From Apostichopus japonicus (taxonomy: Eukaryota > Echinodermata > Holothuroidea > Aspidochirotida > Stichopodidae), in assembly GCF_037975245.1 (NCBI RefSeq), contig NC_092569.1, positions 21,294,001-21,358,000 of the forward strand: DNA of 64,000 nt, given 5' to 3'. Below, piece after piece: positions 60,865 to 64,000 of this stretch. Below the pieces are notes generated by a model. That model did no database searches, was not told the origin of the DNA, and saw only the letters and a program-made list of their open reading frames with translations. The position numbers and the translations under genes are program-made. Each line of letters starts with the position of its first letter. The first letter of the stretch is position 1.

Positions 60865-63800
60865 TATCTCAGTCCCCATACAGTGGCGCGATGGCTTGGC
60901 GCACTGTAAGAGCGATGAGCGAGACTCTCTTTTGCATCGCTGGTTCGAACCCCGGTGCTGGCGTCTTTAGCCGATCTTTTACAGCGGGTGCCTGCATAGG
61001 GAGCTGTAAGTATTAGTTAATCGGCCTAATATCTCAGTCCATACAGTGGCGCGATGGCTTGGCGCACTGTAAGAGCTGATGAGCGTAGACTCTCTTTTGC
61101 ATCGCTGGTTCGAACCCCGGTGCTGGCGTCTTTTGCCGATCTTTTACAGCGGGTGCCTGCATAGGGAGCTGTAAGTATTAGTTAATCGGCCTAATATCTC
61201 AGTCCATACAGTGGCGCGATGGCTTGGCGCACTGTAAGAGCTGATGAGCGAGACTCTCTTTTGCATCGCTGGTTCGAACCCCGGTGCTGCGTCTTTTGCC
61301 GATCTTTTACAGCGGGTGCCTGCATAGGGAGCTGTAAGTATTAGTTAATCGGCCTAATATCTCAGTCCATACAGTGGCGCGATGGCTTGGCGCACTGTAA
61401 GAGCTGATGAGCGAGACTCTCTTTTGCATCGCTGGTTCGAACCCCGGTGCTGGCGTCTTTTGCCGATCTTTTACAGCGGGTGCCTGCATAGGGAGCTGTA
61501 TAGTATTAGTTAATCGGCCTAATATCTCAGTCCATACAGTGGCGCGATGGCTTGGCGCACTGTAAGAGCTGATGAGCGGAGACTCTCTTTTGCATCGCTG
61601 GTTCGAACCCCGGTGCTGGCGTCTTTTGCCGATCTTTTACAGCGGGTGCCTGCATAGGGAGCTGTAAGTATTAGTTAATCGGCCTAATATCTCAGTCCAT
61701 ACAGTGGCGCGATGGCTTGGCGCACTGTAAGAGCTGATGAGCGAGACTCTCTTTTGCATCGCTGGTTCGAACCCCGGTGCTGGCGTCTTTTTGCCGATCT
61801 TTTACAGCGGGTGCCTGCATAGGGAGCTGTAAGTATTAGTTAATCGGCCTAATATCTCAGTCCATACAGTGGCGCGATGGCTTGGCGCACTGTAAGAGCT
61901 GATGAGCGAGACTCTCTTTTTGCATCGCTGGGTTCGAACCCCGGTGCTGGCGTCTTTTGCCGATCTTTACAGCGGGTGCCTGCATAGGGAGCTGTAAGTA
62001 TTAGTTAATCGGCCTAATATCTCAGTCCATACAGTGGCGCGATGGCTTGGCGCACTGTAAGAGCTGATGAGCGAGACTCTCTTTTGCATCGCTGGTTCGA
62101 ACCCCGGTGCTGGCGTCTTTTGCCGATCTTTTACAGCGGGTGCCTGCATAGGGAGCTGTAAGTATTAGTTAATCGGCCAAATATCTCAGTCCATACAGTG
62201 GCGCGATGGCTTGGCGCACTGTAAGAGCTGATGAGCGAGACTCTCTTTTGCATCGCTGGTTCGAACCCCGGTGCTGGCGTCTTTTGCCGATCTTTTACAG
62301 CGGGTGCCTGCATAGGGAGCTGTAAGTATTAGTTAATCGGCCTAATATCTCAGTCCATACAGTGGCGCGATGGCTTGGCGCACTGTAAGAGCTGATGAGC
62401 GAGACTCTCTTTTGCATCGCTGGTTCGAACCCCGGTGCTGGCGTCTTTTGCCGATCTTTTACAGCGGGTGCCTGCATAGGGAGCTGTAAGTATTAGTTAA
62501 TCGGCCTAATATCTCAGTCCATACAGTGGCGCGATGGCTTGGCGCACTGTAAGAGCTGATGAGCGAGACTCTCTTTTGCATCGCTGGTTCGAACCCCGGT
62601 GCTGGCGTCTTTTGCCGATCTTTTACAGCGGGTGCCTGCATAGGGAGCTGTAAGTATTAGTTAATCGGCCTAATATCTCAGTCCATACAGTGGCGCGATG
62701 GCTTGGCGCACTGTAAGAGCTGATGAGCGAGACTCTCTTTTGCATCGCTGGTTCGAACCCCGGTGCTGGCGTCTTTTGCCGATCTTTTACAGCGGGTGCC
62801 TGCATAGGGAGCTGTAAGTATTAGTTAATCGGCCTAATATCTCAGTCCATACAGTGGCGCGATGGCTTGGCGCACTGTAAGAGCTGATGAGCGAGACTCT
62901 CTTTTGCATCGCTGGTTCGAACCCCGGTGCTGGCGTCTTTTGCCGATCTTTTACAGCGGGTGCCTGCATAGGGAGCTGTAAGTATTAGTTAATCGGCCTA
63001 ATATCTCAGTCCATACAGTGGCGCGATGGCTTGGCGCACTGTAAGAGCTGATGAGCGAGACTCTCTTTTGCATCGCTGGTTCGAACCCCGGTGCTGGCGT
63101 CTTTTGCCGATCTTTTACAGCGGGTGCCTGCATAGGGAGCTGTAAGTATTAGTTAATCGGCCTAATATCTCAGTCCATACAGTGGCGCGATGGCTTGGCG
63201 CACTGTAAGAGCTGATGAGCGAGACTCTCTTTTGCATCGCTGGTTCGAACCCCGGTGCTGGCGTCTTTTGCCGATCTTTTACAGCGGGTGCCTGCATAGG
63301 GAGCTGTAAGTATTAGTTAATCGGCCTAATATCTCAGTCCATACAGTGGCGCGATGGCTTGGCGCACTGTAAGAGCTGATGAGCGAGACTCTCTTTTGCA
63401 TCGCTGTTCGAACCCCGGTGCTGGCGTCTTTTGCCGATCTTTTACAGCGGGTGCCTGCATAGGGAGCTGTAAGTATTAGTTAATCGGCCTAATATCTCAG
63501 TCCATACAGTGGCGCGATGGCTTGGCGCACTGTAAGAGCTGATGAGCGAGACTCTCTTTTGCATCGCTGGTTCGAACCCCGGTGCTGGCGTCTTTTGCCG
63601 ATCTTTTACAGCGGGTGCCTGCATAGGGAGCTGTAAGTATTAGTTAATCGGCCTAATATCTCAGTCCATACAGTGGCGCGATGGCTTGGCGCACTGTAAG
63701 AGCTGATGAGCGAGACTCTCTTTTGCATCGCTGGTTCGAACCCCGGTGCTGGCGTCTTTTGCCGATCTTTTACAGCGGGTGCCTGCATAGGGAGCTGTAA

Positions 63801-64000
63801 GTATTAGTTAATCGGCCTAATATCTCAGTCCATACAGTGGCGCGATGGCTTGGCGCACTGTAAGAGCTGATGAGCGAGACTCTCTTTTGCATCGCTGGTT
63901 CGAACCCCGGTGCTGGCGTCTTTTGCCGATCTTTTACAGCGGGTGCCTGCATAGGGAGCTGTAAGTATTAGTTAATCGGCCTAATATCTCAGTCCATACA
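60865..64000 (+). repeat. Satellite block F (19 units plus 16 bases, C93)
   Basis: All units here have C at unit position 93 (GGTGCTGGCG in place of GGTGGTGGCG), first seen near 60,957. A second cluster of indels lies at about 60,875-61,970. Units after that are nearly all clean, with one lost G near 63,406. The array continues beyond the window. Confidence 0.93.

Larger units (their letters stand above)
22627..64000 (+). repeat. 164-bp tRNA-like satellite array (about 252 units, continues past the window)
   Basis: Every unit starts, by my convention, at TATCTCAGTCC and has the same orientation. My copy of the consensus has 88 G or C of 164 and 11 CpG, clearly richer than the flank. Unit positions 18-28 (TGGCGCGATGG) form a Pol III A box and 77-87 (GGTTCGAACCC) a perfect B box. 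The A box sits in a perfect 4-bp D-arm stem (GCGC 20-23 with 33-36). T4 runs lie at 65-68, 101-104 and 112-115. No acceptor stem is seen, and the anticodon and T stems are imperfect, so this is a tRNA-derived unit and not a set of normal tRNA genes. The overlapping 60-codon minus-strand frames cannot be one protein, since 164 is not a multiple of three. Confidence 0.99.

Noticed and set aside
22567-63952. Over 200 near-identical 60-codon minus-strand ORFs, as a repeated protein family
   Set aside because: The 164-bp unit is not a multiple of three, so each frame shifts and overlaps the next by 19 bases. The frames are a by-product of the satellite, with no sign of coding selection.
22627-64000. 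Array of functional tRNA genes
   Set aside because: The D stem and B box are good, but there is no acceptor stem pairing, the T stem has mismatches and the anticodon stem is poor. It is tRNA-derived, not a normal tRNA cluster.
22627-64000. CRISPR array
   Set aside because: Units are contiguous with no unique spacers, the unit is 164 bp, and the sequence is animal nuclear DNA.
22627-64000. CENP-B box in the satellite unit
   Set aside because: TTCGAACC is present, but the required CGGG part does not fall in the right place on either strand.

Overview
This is a eukaryotic, animal nuclear window. It has three parts: one spliced protein-coding gene (rab23, minus strand, 4776-9232), a long AT-rich non-coding stretch with several small mobile elements (about 9.3-22.6 kb), and a head-to-tail satellite array that fills everything from 22,627 to the end. 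The host is probably a marine invertebrate. It uses GT-AG introns, carries tRNA-derived SINEs and TIR elements with a TTAGGG-type motif, and encodes a Rab23 very close to the vertebrate protein. I lean towards an echinoderm, perhaps a sea cucumber, from composition and SINE style, but I could not verify this.

Gene region (about 4.3-9.3 kb, perhaps up to 19.7 kb). Rab23 is reconstructed from five coding exons on the minus strand: 9078-9232, 8274-8359, 7397-7553, 6259-6422 and 4776-4924. They give a 236-residue GTPase with all G motifs and a C-terminal CVIL box. The last exon has no ATG and was found by following the splice phase. A splice acceptor just upstream of the ATG shows that a non-coding 5' exon exists. 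The best candidate I see for it ends at 19,669, with an RFX/X-box-like motif nearby. No other gene could be supported.

Mobile and repeat content before the array: two copies of one tRNA-derived SINE (5621 and 13236, the second with three A-box segments in a row); a tRNA T-arm fragment (about 10,016); a 549-bp TA-flanked TIR element with internal 93-bp repeats (17,853-18,401); a 248-bp TIR element with palindromic ends and a telomere-like core (18,733-18,980); a hairpin-bearing dispersed repeat (2152 and 6557); a degenerate repeat of about 0.54 kb next to the array (20,870-22,230); and many TACTGTACAGTA-like palindromic words.

Satellite array (22,627-64,000, running off the window). There are about 252 same-orientation units of 164 bp. 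Each unit carries a tRNA-like Pol III promoter: an A box at unit position 18-28, inside a perfect 4-bp D stem, and a consensus B box at 77-87. Short T4 runs follow. Single-base differences divide the array into blocks: A (7 units), B (25, mosaic), C (68), D (27), E (106) and F (19 plus a partial unit). From 27,882 to 53,793 there are 158 consecutive units without a length change. From 53,794 small indels accumulate, peak at about 59.3-60.0 kb, then stop abruptly. I read this as an assembly or polishing artefact, so the array's true length is uncertain. The most unusual observation is the array itself, a very large, highly homogenised satellite built from a tRNA-like unit. Each unit can also form a helix that brackets a CTGATGA motif, as in hammerhead ribozymes, although the rest of the hammerhead core is not intact.
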